A stretch of DNA of 47,186 nucleotides, from positions 1-47,186 of the forward strand of contig JADGCD010000002.1 in NCBI GenBank assembly GCA_015229165.1, in the 5' to 3' direction. Origin of the DNA: Nitrospinota bacterium (GTDB lineage: Bacteria; Nitrospinota_A; UBA7883; JADGGD01). Below, in pieces: positions 17,333 to 25,292 of the stretch. Under the pieces are notes generated by a model. The model saw only the letters and a list, made by a program, of their open reading frames with translations. It was not told the DNA's origin and searched no databases. Made by a program: the position numbers and the translations under genes. Positions within the stretch are counted from its first letter, which is position 1. The number at the start of each line of letters is the position of its first letter.

Positions 17333-17641
17333 TCAGTTGATCGCGGTGATCTTCAGTTTGGTCAGCGACTGGCGGTGACCGATCTTCTTCCGGCTGTTTT
17401 TGCGGCGCCGGTGGTACATGATGACGATCTTGGGGCCTTTCCCCTGGGCAAGCACGGTGGCGCGGACGGTTTTCCCTTCCAGCGCGGGGGCGCCCACCTC
17501 GACCTTCTCGCCGTCGCCGGCCATAAGGACCGGGCCAAGCTCCACTTCGGCGCCGACTTCGGCGTCGAGTTTCTCGACGGTAATGATGTCCCCTTCGGAG
17601 ACCTTGTACTGCTTTCCGCCGGTTTTCACCACTGCGAACAT
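17333..17641 (-). CDS. rplU: 50S ribosomal protein L21
   Basis: L21 is a 23S rRNA-binding protein of the large subunit. The 102-residue product starts MFAVVKTGGKQYKVSEGD and ends with the RNA-binding MYHRRRKNSRKKIGHRQ segment; length is standard (about 103). ATG at 17641 has GGAG (in ACAAGGAGCG) 9-10 nt upstream. The frame is open for about 140 codons further upstream, but that overlaps a promoter and a divergent gene and is not part of L21. Confidence 0.97.
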   Translation of the reverse strand: MFAVVKTGGKQYKVSEGDIITVEKLDAEVGAEVELGPVLMAGDGEKVEVGAPALEGKTVRATVLAQGKGPKIVIMYHRRRKNSRKKIGHRQSLTKLKITAIN

Positions 17642-17661
17642 GTCCGTATCGCTCCTTGTCG

Positions 17662-17738
17662 CCCTTCTCCGGGACCAACGGAGAACGGGCCTGATTTCGA
17701 AAAAGAGAAATTGTGCCAAATCGGCAGGCTTTACGCAA
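17662..17738 (-). promoter_or_regulatory. rplU promoter and leader hairpin
   Basis: Minus strand: TTGCGT (17733-17738), 17-nt spacer, CACAAT (17710-17715) form a reasonable housekeeping promoter. The roughly 60-nt leader holds a hairpin (17680-17689 with 17662-17670; 9 bp with one bulge) just before the ribosome-binding site. Leaders of L21 operons are known autoregulatory targets in some bacteria; that role here is inference. Confidence 0.5.
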
Positions 17739-17800
17739 CCTCTTTTTATCGGCGCGGCGCCGGGGCCGGTTGGGGCATGATGGGAGGGAAGGGGGCGACC

Positions 17801-18130
17801 ATGCGAAAACTGTTGATGATGGGGCTGGCGCTGACGCTCAGGTTGGCGCCTTTGGCGATAGCAGGGGGGGTAGGGGCTTTTTACTACTGGTACGCCTCCG
17901 GGGGGACGACGGCGACCCTTAGGCTGGCGGAATATTGCGACGCCCAACGCCCCGGCACGCCGGTGGAGACAGCCCGAAAGCGGGCCGAAGACAAAGGCTT
18001 CGAGATCATGCTGGAGCGGGAGGATAGCTTCTCCGCAATGGCCAGTGTGCTGATGTACCACCGGACTTTCTGCGAAGTCTCGTACACCGACGGCGAAGTG
18101 ACGGCGACGAGAGTCTTTACGATGGATTGA
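17801..18130 (+). CDS. Small membrane-anchored hypothetical protein
   Basis: The 109-residue product is not recognised. It has one N-terminal membrane segment (about residues 4-32, LLMMGLALTLRLAPLAIAGGVGAFYYWYA) and a soluble domain of about 75 residues with two cysteines (RLAEYCDA and RTFCEVSYTDGEV). The second looks like the end of a beta-hairpin domain. ATG at 17801 is preceded by a strong purine tract (GGGAGGGAAGGGGG). It is divergent from rplU and convergent with the cysteine-cluster gene at 18137, with only 6 nt between stops. Confidence 0.7.
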   Translation: MRKLLMMGLALTLRLAPLAIAGGVGAFYYWYASGGTTATLRLAEYCDAQRPGTPVETARKRAEDKGFEIMLEREDSFSAMASVLMYHRTFCEVSYTDGEVTATRVFTMD

Positions 18131-18136
18131 GAGCGC

Positions 18137-18721
18137 CTACTCTCCTTCTATCCCCCGGATCGCGGCGTCGGCCCGTTTGCCGAGGAGGCCGGTGAGCAAC
18201 TCCCGGACGCCGGGGGAAACCTTTTTCCGGTCGCGCCGCTTTTTCGTCAGACAGACCGGATTGGAAGCGAGGTCGAACCCGACATGAATCTTTCCGTCGG
18301 GGTCTTTGTCGCCGATGGTCAAGGGCCAGATGCGGCAGGGGAGGGGCTTTTCCTTCATCGGGTCGAGCCCGATCTCCAGACAGGCGGCATGCAGCGCGCA
18401 CCGTTTCTCCCCGGCGGCGACGAAGGTGAAGACGCAGTCCCCCGCATCGTTCTTGTCGATGACGAACCGGCGGGGATCGTCGTCGAACTCGTCGAAGACG
18501 TTGACCGGCGTGCGCCCCTGCATAAGCGTCGGGGCGTACCGGGCCGAGGCGGGCATGAGGCCGGTCATCCGCTCCATCTCGGTCCGGGAGATGTCCACTT
18601 CGAACCGGGCGCAGCAATATTCGTCGCGCTCTTCACACTTCTCCGGCTCGCAGGCGTACTCCCACGCCACCATCTGGGCCGCGTCGATCCGGTACTGCCC
18701 GACGATCACTTCTCTTTTCAT
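18137..18721 (-). CDS. DUF3109/YkgJ-type cysteine-cluster protein
   Basis: The 194-residue product has a spaced cysteine pattern typical of the YkgJ/DUF3109 metal-chelating families: CEPEKCEERDEYCCARFEV, then CVFTF, CALHAAC, KPLPCRIWPL and a final NPVCLTKK. Such proteins are predicted to bind Zn or an Fe-S cluster and have no established reaction. ATG at 18721. It lies 21 nt after the lipoprotein gene at 18743-19708 and may be cotranscribed with it. Confidence 0.75.
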   Translation of the reverse strand: MKREVIVGQYRIDAAQMVAWEYACEPEKCEERDEYCCARFEVDISRTEMERMTGLMPASARYAPTLMQGRTPVNVFDEFDDDPRRFVIDKNDAGDCVFTFVAAGEKRCALHAACLEIGLDPMKEKPLPCRIWPLTIGDKDPDGKIHVGFDLASNPVCLTKKRRDRKKVSPGVRELLTGLLGKRADAAIRGIEGE

Positions 18722-18742
18722 GGCGACGATTGTCGCACGGCT

Positions 18743-19708
18743 TCAGTCGGTGGTGTAGGTCGAGGCGCCATCCAGCGACGTGGGGCGGCTGCTCCCATAC
18801 GCGAGCGTCATCGATCCGCTGACGATGTCGTATAGGCCCCGTGCGGTTCCACCGGAGCCGACGAAGTCGATGGACGATACCCCTCCCGGTCGCGGCGTGA
18901 GGCTGACGCTCCCCTCCTCCACGCTGGCGCCGGTGTCGTCCTGAAACCGGTAGGTGACGTTCCCCGATCCACTGTCGCAGGTGAAGAGAATCTTCGCAGC
19001 GCCGCCGCCACCGCTTTTCGTCCATGTGCGGGCGAGGACCGGATTGGCGACGTTCCCCCGGTCGTTGCCGGGGTAGGGTTCGCACAGCTCCTGCCGGTAG
19101 GCGGCGCCTTGCCATATGCTGTCGAACTGGCTCTTGGCGGTGGGGGTGAGCCGGTCGTAGGGAGAGACGGCGAAGGGGTTGGAGAGGCCGTCATTCACGG
19201 CGAAATCGTCGATCTGATAGTGGGTCATGGCGAAGGTGACCGGGGCGGAGCCGATCCAGATGGTCTGGGCGCCGGCGATTCCCAACGGCTGACCGGCTAC
19301 CACTGCGGCGCCGACGACGATCCCGTCGAACAACGTCCCGACGTTGGTATAGTCGGTCCTGAGACTTCCGCCGTTGTGGCTGATGGCGATGGTGTGGCGT
19401 CCCGGCGTTTCGGTATCGTCGAAGATCGACTGAATCGTCCCATCGGCCCCGGCCCGGACGGAGGCGCCGATGGCGAACTCGACGTCGATACCCGGATGAC
19501 CGTCGGCGGCGTGTCCCCCGCCATGAACGCCGAAGGGCCATATGCCGTAGGCGACCTGCGCGGAATCACCTTCGGCGATGGGGAGGACGAAGGTGAGCGA
19601 CGCCGTCGGTGTGACGCCCCCGCCGGTGTCAGTGGCGCCGCCCCCTCCTCCGCCTCCACAGGAGGCGAGAAGGAGCAGCGATGCAGTGAGAAGGAGGTTT
19701 CGTTTCAT
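18743..19708 (-). CDS. Lipoprotein with a degenerate M23/LytM-like domain
   Basis: The 321-residue product has a lipoprotein signal (LLLLASC-GGGGGGG, Cys17) and then a Gly-rich linker. Residues about 60-170 resemble a LytM/M23 peptidase: HPGID supplies the first metal motif (HxxxD), and TDYTNVGTLFDGIVVGAAVVAGQPLGIAG matches the family's Tyr-Gly-rich strand. The second motif, normally HxH, reads MTHYQ, so the first histidine is Met. It is therefore likely non-catalytic. The C-terminal half (about 190-321) is beta-rich and unrecognised, with two Cys that could pair. ATG at 19708 behind GGGGAG. Confidence 0.6.
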   Translation of the reverse strand: MKRNLLLTASLLLLASCGGGGGGGATDTGGGVTPTASLTFVLPIAEGDSAQVAYGIWPFGVHGGGHAADGHPGIDVEFAIGASVRAGADGTIQSIFDDTETPGRHTIAISHNGGSLRTDYTNVGTLFDGIVVGAAVVAGQPLGIAGAQTIWIGSAPVTFAMTHYQIDDFAVNDGLSNPFAVSPYDRLTPTAKSQFDSIWQGAAYRQELCEPYPGNDRGNVANPVLARTWTKSGGGGAAKILFTCDSGSGNVTYRFQDDTGASVEEGSVSLTPRPGGVSSIDFVGSGGTARGLYDIVSGSMTLAYGSSRPTSLDGASTYTTD

Positions 19709-19772
19709 CGGCGGCTCCCCGGGGTTTTCTCCATTATGCTACCGTGGGGATCATTCCACCGTATCGTGACGG

Positions 19773-21134
19773 CTACATACCTTCCCCCCGATACCGCTCG
19801 AACCGGGGGCGCAAATCGGCGGGCGCCACGAACACCCATGAGTTCCCCGGCTTCACCTTGTCCAGAAGCGCCAGTTCGTCGGAAAGCTCCAGCAGGTCGT
19901 TGCGCGCGGAGTTCCGGGAGATGTCGTACTCCCGTGCGTGCGCGGCGAAGCTGTACTCATACCCCGGATGCCGCAGCGCATGGCGGAGCAATTCCTTCTG
20001 CCGGAAATTGAGTCGTCGTCCCAGCTCCTGCCCCAAGATCGTTTCGGCGTCTCGGGTCTGCTCGGCCTTGTATTGCACCTCATCAATTAGCCGCTCAATT
20101 TCGAGGCGGATCACCTCCAGTTGGTCGATGATGAAGTAGGTCAGGTCGTTCCCGTCGGTCTCGCTGTGGAGATAGGAGGCGCTATATTCTTTCTTGCGCT
20201 TCTTGATGGCGCCCGAAATCGACAGAAACTCGATCAGGCTGTAGCCGCTCCTCAGCGCTTGCCAGTAGAAAAGGGCGCGGGCGGTACGACCGTTCCCGTC
20301 AACGAATGGGTGGTCATAGCCGATCATGAAGTGGAGGATAATCGCCTTGACCAGCGGATGGATAAAAACGATCCCGTCCTGTTCGTTGGCGAATCGGCAG
20401 AGCCGCTCCAACCGTACGGGGAGTTCTGCGGCGGGTGGAGGGGAGTGAACAGGGGTCAAGTCTCCCTCTCGCCAATAGACCGCCACTTGCTCCTCGGGGC
20501 GGCGAAACCGCCCCGCCTGATCCGGTATCGCCAAGGTTCCCTCGGTGAGCGTTTTGTGGAGGGTAAAGACGATCTCCGGGGTAAGGGGTTCGTCGCCACG
20601 GCTTCGAATGTACTCCATGGCGTCATAGTTGTTCAGGATCATCCGCTCGCTTTTGTCGACCGGTCTCCTTTTTTGGCGGATCATCTCCTTGGCGACGACG
20701 CGCGTCGTGGTGGCCCCTTCGATCTGGCTGGAGTAGATCGCTTCATCGATCAATGCTTGAAGACGAATGGAGCGGCCCTGTGCCGGGTTTCGCAGGTCGA
20801 CCAGATCGACGGCGACGCTTTCCCCCGCATGCCCGAGCCATTCCAGCTCCCTTTGCACCATGTCCGGAAGGGTGAAGACAAATCCTGTCCCCCTTTTGTC
20901 GACAAAGGGGAGCTTCTTTTGCGTCATGGAGCGGGAGAGCTTGGTGGCGAACCACCACTCCTCGACCGACAACCCCTCTGGCGGGGTGCGTCTTTTCAGT
21001 TCCGCCCAATGGAGATAGCGCCCCTTGTAGTCCACGGGAGAGAAATGAGGGACCAGTTTTGCAAAGGCCCCAGATTCTTTGCCGATACGATCGGAAAGCA
21101 ACGCAAAGTCAGGGGGAGATTCGGGAATTCTCAT
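19773..21134 (-). CDS. Fic-domain protein with C-terminal winged helix
   Basis: Fic proteins transfer AMP (or another phosphate-containing group) to target proteins. The 453-residue product carries the complete active-site motif HPFVDGNGRTAR at about residue 275, so it should be active. An inhibitory-helix motif (SSQIEG, pattern SxxxEG) lies at about 135, before the Fic core, making it a class II, self-inhibited type. The last 90 residues look like a winged-helix DNA-binding domain (RQKELLRHAL...ISRNSARNDLLELSD). ATG at 21134; the upstream region holds the TGTCA palindrome array, which is the obvious place for self-regulation by that domain. Probably accessory. Confidence 0.9.
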   Translation of the reverse strand: MRIPESPPDFALLSDRIGKESGAFAKLVPHFSPVDYKGRYLHWAELKRRTPPEGLSVEEWWFATKLSRSMTQKKLPFVDKRGTGFVFTLPDMVQRELEWLGHAGESVAVDLVDLRNPAQGRSIRLQALIDEAIYSSQIEGATTTRVVAKEMIRQKRRPVDKSERMILNNYDAMEYIRSRGDEPLTPEIVFTLHKTLTEGTLAIPDQAGRFRRPEEQVAVYWREGDLTPVHSPPPAAELPVRLERLCRFANEQDGIVFIHPLVKAIILHFMIGYDHPFVDGNGRTARALFYWQALRSGYSLIEFLSISGAIKKRKKEYSASYLHSETDGNDLTYFIIDQLEVIRLEIERLIDEVQYKAEQTRDAETILGQELGRRLNFRQKELLRHALRHPGYEYSFAAHAREYDISRNSARNDLLELSDELALLDKVKPGNSWVFVAPADLRPRFERYRGEGM

Positions 21135-21154
21135 AGAATCGACCTATATTTTAT

Positions 21155-21330
21155 ATGAAATATCAACGAAGTGTCAGCAACTGTCAACTTTGACACTTAG
21201 CCCCCCTCAGCCCAGCGAAAAATGGCATATCATGAAATATAAACAAAGTGTTAGCAACTGTCAACTTTGACAGCTGCCTCATTCTCCACCACCTGTCACT
21301 TATTGTCAACAACTGTCAATTATGACAGTT
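21155..21330. repeat. Array of TGTCA palindromes upstream of the Fic gene
   Basis: Two 41-nt direct copies (21155-21195 and 21232-21272, three mismatches, 77-nt period) each end in a CTGTCAA-CT-TTGACA palindrome. In the second copy it is perfect (21258-21273). A third site, AACTGTCA-ATTA-TGACAGTT (21311-21330), is a perfect 8-bp-arm palindrome, with extra TGTCA half-sites at about 21171 and 21304. The region is AT-rich against a GC-rich background. These look like operator sites for a DNA-binding protein, most simply the Fic protein itself; plasmid-type iterons are less likely because no replication gene is near. Confidence 0.8.
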
Positions 21331-21353
21331 ACTGACTAGCAACATACATTAAA

Positions 21354-22889
21354 TCAAAGGTTATCCCTGTCAAGGCTCCGGTACTGCACCGCTTCGGAGA
21401 GGTGCATCGCCTCGATCTTCTCTTTCCCGGCCAAGTCGGCGATCGTCCGGGCGACTTTCAGAATCTTCTCGTGCGCCCGGGCGGAGAGCCCCAGCCGGTC
21501 AACGGCGGTCTTGAGCAACTGCCGCGACGGTTCGTCGAGGACGCAATGTTTCCTGGTCTCCTTGTTCCCCATCCGGGCGTTGGCGTAGATGCCGCTTCCG
21601 GCGAACCGGGCAAGCTGGATGTCCCGCGCCCTGTTCACACGGGCCCGAATGGCGGCGGACGACTCGCCGGGAGGACTCTCCATCATCTGCTGGTACTTCA
21701 CCGCCGGGGCCTCCACATGCAGGTCGATCCGGTCGAGGAGCGGACCGGATATGCGGCTCCGGTATTTGCGGATCATGTGGCCGGTGCAGCCGCATTCCTT
21801 GTCGGGGTCGGTGTAGTAGCCGCAGGGGCAGGGGTTCATGGCGGCCAGCAACATGAACCGACAGGGATAGGTGACGCTCATGGCGGCCCGGCTGATGGTG
21901 ACGGTCCCCTCCTCCAGCGGCTGGCGCATCACTTCCAACACGTTCCGACGAAACTCCGGCAGCTCGTCGAGAAACAGCACCCCGTTATGCGCCAACGATA
22001 CTTCGCCGGGGATGGGGGTGGTCCCCCCGCCGATGAGCCCGGCGTCGGAGATGGTGTGATGCGGCGACCGGAACGGGCGGCGGACCACCAGCGCCCGGCG
22101 CCCTTCGAGCTTTCCGGAGACGCTGTGTATCCGCGTCGTCTCCACCGCTTCGTCGTAGGTGATGTCGGGGAGTATGGTGGGGAGCCGCTTGGCCATCATC
22201 GACTTGCCGGAGCCGGGAGGGCCGATGAGGAGCGCGTTATGCCCGCCGGCGGCGGCTACCTCCAAGGCCCGTTTGACGTGCCCCTGTCCTTTCACGTCGG
22301 CGAAATCGTCGTCGTACCCGGCGCCGATCCCCTGCGCGAAAAGGGAGGGGGCGTGGATGGTGGTGGGGGTGAGGGCCAGTTTTCCCGACAAGTACTCCAC
22401 CACCTGCGGCAGCGAATCGACGCCGATGACGGTGACCCCCTCGGCCACCGCCGCCTCTTCGGCGTTCTCCGCCGGGACGACGATCCGGGCCACCCCCCGG
22501 TCCCGCGCCAGCAGGGCCAGTGAAATGATCCCCCGCACCGGCTTGACCCGGCCGTCGAGAGCCAGCTCGCCGAAGAACATGCTGTCGGCGAGGTCGGCGT
22601 CGAGTATCCCGTCGGCCTGCAGGATCCCCAGGGCGATGGGGAGGTCGAATGCGGCGCCCTCCTTTCGCACGTCGGCGGGGGCGAGGTTGACGGTGATCCG
22701 TTTGACCGGACATTCGAACCCGGCGTTGGCGATGGCGGCCAGAATCCGCTCCTGCGACTCCCGGATGGCGGTGTCGGGGAGGCCGACGGTGGCGTAGGCG
22801 AAGACTCCCGGCGCCAGATTGACCTCCACCTCCACCGGAAAGGCGGAGACGCCGAAGACGGAGGCGCTCTGGGCGCGGGCGACGGGCAT
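21354..22889 (-). CDS. comM: YifB/ComM-family Mg-chelatase-like AAA+ ATPase
   Basis: YifB/ComM is an AAA+ helicase that promotes branch migration when foreign DNA recombines during transformation. The 511-residue product has the N-terminal Lon-like domain (VEVEVNLAPG, RESQERILAAIANAG), Walker A GPPGSGKSM, Walker B LFLDELPEF, and the C-terminal zinc-type cluster CPCGYYTDPDKECGC followed by RISGPLLDRIDLH. ATG at 22889 (MPVARAQSASVFG) matches the family N terminus and has AAGGA upstream; a further upstream TTG (22952) adds 21 unrelated residues. The gene is intact although accessory genes flank both sides. Confidence 0.95.
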   Translation of the reverse strand: MPVARAQSASVFGVSAFPVEVEVNLAPGVFAYATVGLPDTAIRESQERILAAIANAGFECPVKRITVNLAPADVRKEGAAFDLPIALGILQADGILDADLADSMFFGELALDGRVKPVRGIISLALLARDRGVARIVVPAENAEEAAVAEGVTVIGVDSLPQVVEYLSGKLALTPTTIHAPSLFAQGIGAGYDDDFADVKGQGHVKRALEVAAAGGHNALLIGPPGSGKSMMAKRLPTILPDITYDEAVETTRIHSVSGKLEGRRALVVRRPFRSPHHTISDAGLIGGGTTPIPGEVSLAHNGVLFLDELPEFRRNVLEVMRQPLEEGTVTISRAAMSVTYPCRFMLLAAMNPCPCGYYTDPDKECGCTGHMIRKYRSRISGPLLDRIDLHVEAPAVKYQQMMESPPGESSAAIRARVNRARDIQLARFAGSGIYANARMGNKETRKHCVLDEPSRQLLKTAVDRLGLSARAHEKILKVARTIADLAGKEKIEAMHLSEAVQYRSLDRDNL

Positions 22890-22958
22890 CGGGAGGTCCT
22901 TAAAGTATAAAATGGCTTCGCCATCGTAGAGCGGCCCCGGGGAGGGTGTCAACCATCC

Positions 22959-22986
22959 TTGCTCTTCGTAAGCGGTATAGTATAAT
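22959..22986 (+). promoter_or_regulatory. Probable promoter of the DUF262-HEPN operon
   Basis: A perfect TATAAT (22981-22986) with TTGCTC (22959-22964) 16 nt upstream, in the divergent AT-rich spacer between yifB and the DUF262 gene. The -10 is strong, the -35 weak. Confidence 0.5.
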
Positions 22987-23038
22987 AATTACCGAGCGGC
23001 ACGTCTGACATTTTCACTATTTAGAGGAAGTGAACATC

Positions 23039-24154
23039 ATGCTTTCCGACGAGATTACAATAACACAGCGTCAAGTTCGAACAGATGCATATCAAATGTC
23101 GATTGGCGAAATCGTCAGCATGTACGAAAAGTCTGAAATTATTGTTGACCCGGAGTTTCAGCGCCTATTTCGATGGAAGATTAGCCAGAAAACAAAGCTA
23201 ATTGAATCCATACTTCTTGGGATACCGTTGCCATCCATTTTTGTCTTTGAAAAAGACGATGGCACTTGGGAATTGATTGATGGCCTTCAAAGAATCTCCA
23301 CAATTCTAGAATTCATGGGCATTTTGAAATCACCTGAAGGGAGTTTGCTACCTCCATCCATTCTTGAATCCACTAAATACTTACCCTCACTTCATAATGC
23401 CGTTTGGGAAAGGTCAAAGGAGATTGTCGATACATTATTGAAGGAGCAGATGCCATTCGACAAGTCGCAGCAACTTGCTATCAAACGTAGCCGAATTGGA
23501 GTTGAGATTCTTAAACGGCCTAGCGATGATCAAGCAAAATACGATCTGTTTCAAAGACTAAATGCTGGTGGAACTTTGGCAAATGCGCAAGAACTGCGCA
23601 ACTGCATTATTCTAATGATAAATAGGAAGTATTTCCATGCAATAAAGAAAGTCGCTGATAGCCCTCATTTCCGGAGAGTAATTTCCGTGACAGAGGAGCA
23701 GGTTGAAAAGCAAAGGCATTTGGAAATGGCGGTGCGATTCCTAGTTCATGTCAACATTGATTATGATGGGAAGCTGGATGTCGAAGAGTATATTGATGAG
23801 GGTATCATTGAGTTATCTAGACTTGGGAAAGGCAAATCTGCCGCCGACTTAATCGATAAAACATTTAGGATACTCGATGATATTGCAGGGGAAAATGCTC
23901 TGAAGCGCTTCCAAAGAGGCAGCTACACTGGAAAGGTAGGCCTTGTTGGCTTAGAGGGTATTGCTGTTGGCATTGGAAAGAATATTGATGCAATTTCCGA
24001 TCTTGCCCCTATTAAAGCTAAAAAGTTTATTGAAGATAGAATCAAAAAATTCTGGTCTGCTCCTGAGTGCGAAAGCTTCACCTCACCTGGGCTACGTGGC
24101 ACAACTCGTATCCAAAGAACAGTGCCATTTGGCCATAAATGGTTTCGACCATGA
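23039..24154 (+). CDS. DUF262 (GmrSD-type, ParB-like nuclease fold) protein
   Basis: The 371-residue product has the DUF262 signature: IVDPEFQR (P38, Q41, R42), ESILLGIPLPSIFVFE, the catalytic-type DGLQR at 81-85, and LFQRLNAGGTLANAQELRN. DUF262 domains share the ParB/Srx fold, and family members act as NTP-dependent nucleases in anti-phage systems such as GmrSD and BrxU. This protein lacks a DUF1524 HNH domain. ATG at 23039 is used (AGAGGAAG 10 nt upstream); GTG at 23030 is too close to that site. Its AT-rich composition contrasts sharply with the flanks, indicating transfer. It overlaps the HEPN gene by 4 nt (ATGA). Confidence 0.85.
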   Translation: MLSDEITITQRQVRTDAYQMSIGEIVSMYEKSEIIVDPEFQRLFRWKISQKTKLIESILLGIPLPSIFVFEKDDGTWELIDGLQRISTILEFMGILKSPEGSLLPPSILESTKYLPSLHNAVWERSKEIVDTLLKEQMPFDKSQQLAIKRSRIGVEILKRPSDDQAKYDLFQRLNAGGTLANAQELRNCIILMINRKYFHAIKKVADSPHFRRVISVTEEQVEKQRHLEMAVRFLVHVNIDYDGKLDVEEYIDEGIIELSRLGKGKSAADLIDKTFRILDDIAGENALKRFQRGSYTGKVGLVGLEGIAVGIGKNIDAISDLAPIKAKKFIEDRIKKFWSAPECESFTSPGLRGTTRIQRTVPFGHKWFRP

Positions 24155-24798
24155 GCAAACCATATACTGGAGAAGATTTTTCTGCTCAAATCATTGATGA
24201 CAGAAATTGGCGAATAAAGGAGATTTCAGACTTAAAATCGGCGATCAAGAGTGGAGACTCGAGATTGCAGAAGGTCCTGTTACGCTCTTTAGTCACTATC
24301 TGCTATGCGCACTGGGAGGGATATATTAGATTTGCAGCCAGAAAGTATATGGAGCATGTATCACTTCGAAGAATGCCTTACAGTGCGCTGGAACCACAAT
24401 TTCTTAAGAATTATTTCCTGCCCCGATTAGCTGCGCTTTCCACTTCCAGGACAAGCATCAAAGAGCGGTGTGAACTTATTACCGAAATTCTTCAAGCATC
24501 AGAGCGGCGCTTCAGTTATGTCAACAATGATCTCATTAACACAAAGGCTAACTTAAACTTTGAGGTTTTTGCTGATATTTGTCTTGTCTGTGGACTTCCA
24601 ATATCCGATTTTGGTGGCCAGTCCACCTTTATTGACGTCCTCCTATTGAAGCGTCGGAACTCCATTGCCCATGGAGAGGAAACTTTCGTTCATATTGACG
24701 ACTTGGACGAATTGGCAGATAGTACCATTTCGCTGATGCGCGCCTTCGGTGACTCTCTTGAAAACAGGGTGGTTTTGCAGACATTCAAGGTAAATTAG
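24151..24798 (+). CDS. MAE_28990-like HEPN-domain protein
   Basis: The 215-residue, mostly helical product resembles the MAE_28990/MAE_18760 group of HEPN proteins: CYAHWEGYIRFAARKYMEHVS near the N terminus and RNSIAHGE near the C terminus. The latter gives the RxxxxH motif (Arg169, His174) used for RNA cleavage by HEPN RNases. ATG at 24151 overlaps the DUF262 stop by 4 nt, so the two are coupled and probably act together. An upstream in-frame ATG at 24139 is possible. AT-rich like its partner. The likely role is RNA cleavage in defence or toxin-antitoxin function (inference). Confidence 0.75.
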   Translation: MSKPYTGEDFSAQIIDDRNWRIKEISDLKSAIKSGDSRLQKVLLRSLVTICYAHWEGYIRFAARKYMEHVSLRRMPYSALEPQFLKNYFLPRLAALSTSRTSIKERCELITEILQASERRFSYVNNDLINTKANLNFEVFADICLVCGLPISDFGGQSTFIDVLLLKRRNSIAHGEETFVHIDDLDELADSTISLMRAFGDSLENRVVLQTFKVN

Positions 24799-24869
24799 AT
24801 TAGTATTCTTTCTTTGCTCTGCCTGCCTTTCCCTTGCCCCCCGTCGTCCGCCGGGGGTATCCTCGAACC

Positions 24870-25292
24870 ATGGAGATCGATCCCCCCCCCTCGCTGATGG
24901 CCAAGGTCCGGCGGCTGGCCCGCCTGCGGACGTTGCTCGCCCAGGCGCGCCGTCTCGACCGGCGGGAGAAATACCGCCTCTACATGAGCATGATGGGCGC
25001 CGACCCGGCGTGGATCGAAGGAGAGGACTGGGCCTTCATCCTCCACAAGCTGGTGGCAGGCTCGCACAACGTGGCCGCGTTCGAGAAAGAGGCGACCCGG
25101 TTGGAGCAGGAGCTTCGGGGGGAGGCGGCGCTGGCCGGTGACGATCCGGCCCGGTGGCACAAGCGGGCGCTGGAAACGGAGCCGACGTTTCTCGACCCGG
25201 TCCTCGACCTGGTCCACCGGAAGATCGCCGCCTTCTACGCCTACGCTGGCGATCCGGCCCGGGGGATGTCGGCGCAGCGGCCCGAGCCGTGA
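24870..25292 (+). CDS. Hypothetical protein coupled to thiD
   Basis: The 140-residue product is not recognised. It is Arg/Leu-rich and helical, with a likely coiled stretch at residues 10-35 (RRLARLRTLLAQARRLDRREKYRLYM) and a second helix FEKEATRLEQELRGE, and no signal peptide. The composition is GC-rich like the chromosome, unlike the preceding HEPN gene. Its TGA overlaps the GTG start of thiD (GTGA), so it is translated with thiD. ATG at 24870 lacks a good ribosome-binding site; the open frame extends to 24834. Confidence 0.65.
   Translation: MEIDPPPSLMAKVRRLARLRTLLAQARRLDRREKYRLYMSMMGADPAWIEGEDWAFILHKLVAGSHNVAAFEKEATRLEQELRGEAALAGDDPARWHKRALETEPTFLDPVLDLVHRKIAAFYAYAGDPARGMSAQRPEP

Noticed and set aside
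21155..21330. Plasmid iterons or a replication origin
   Set aside because: No Rep gene nearby; the array directly precedes the Fic gene, which has its own DNA-binding domain, so operator use is simpler.
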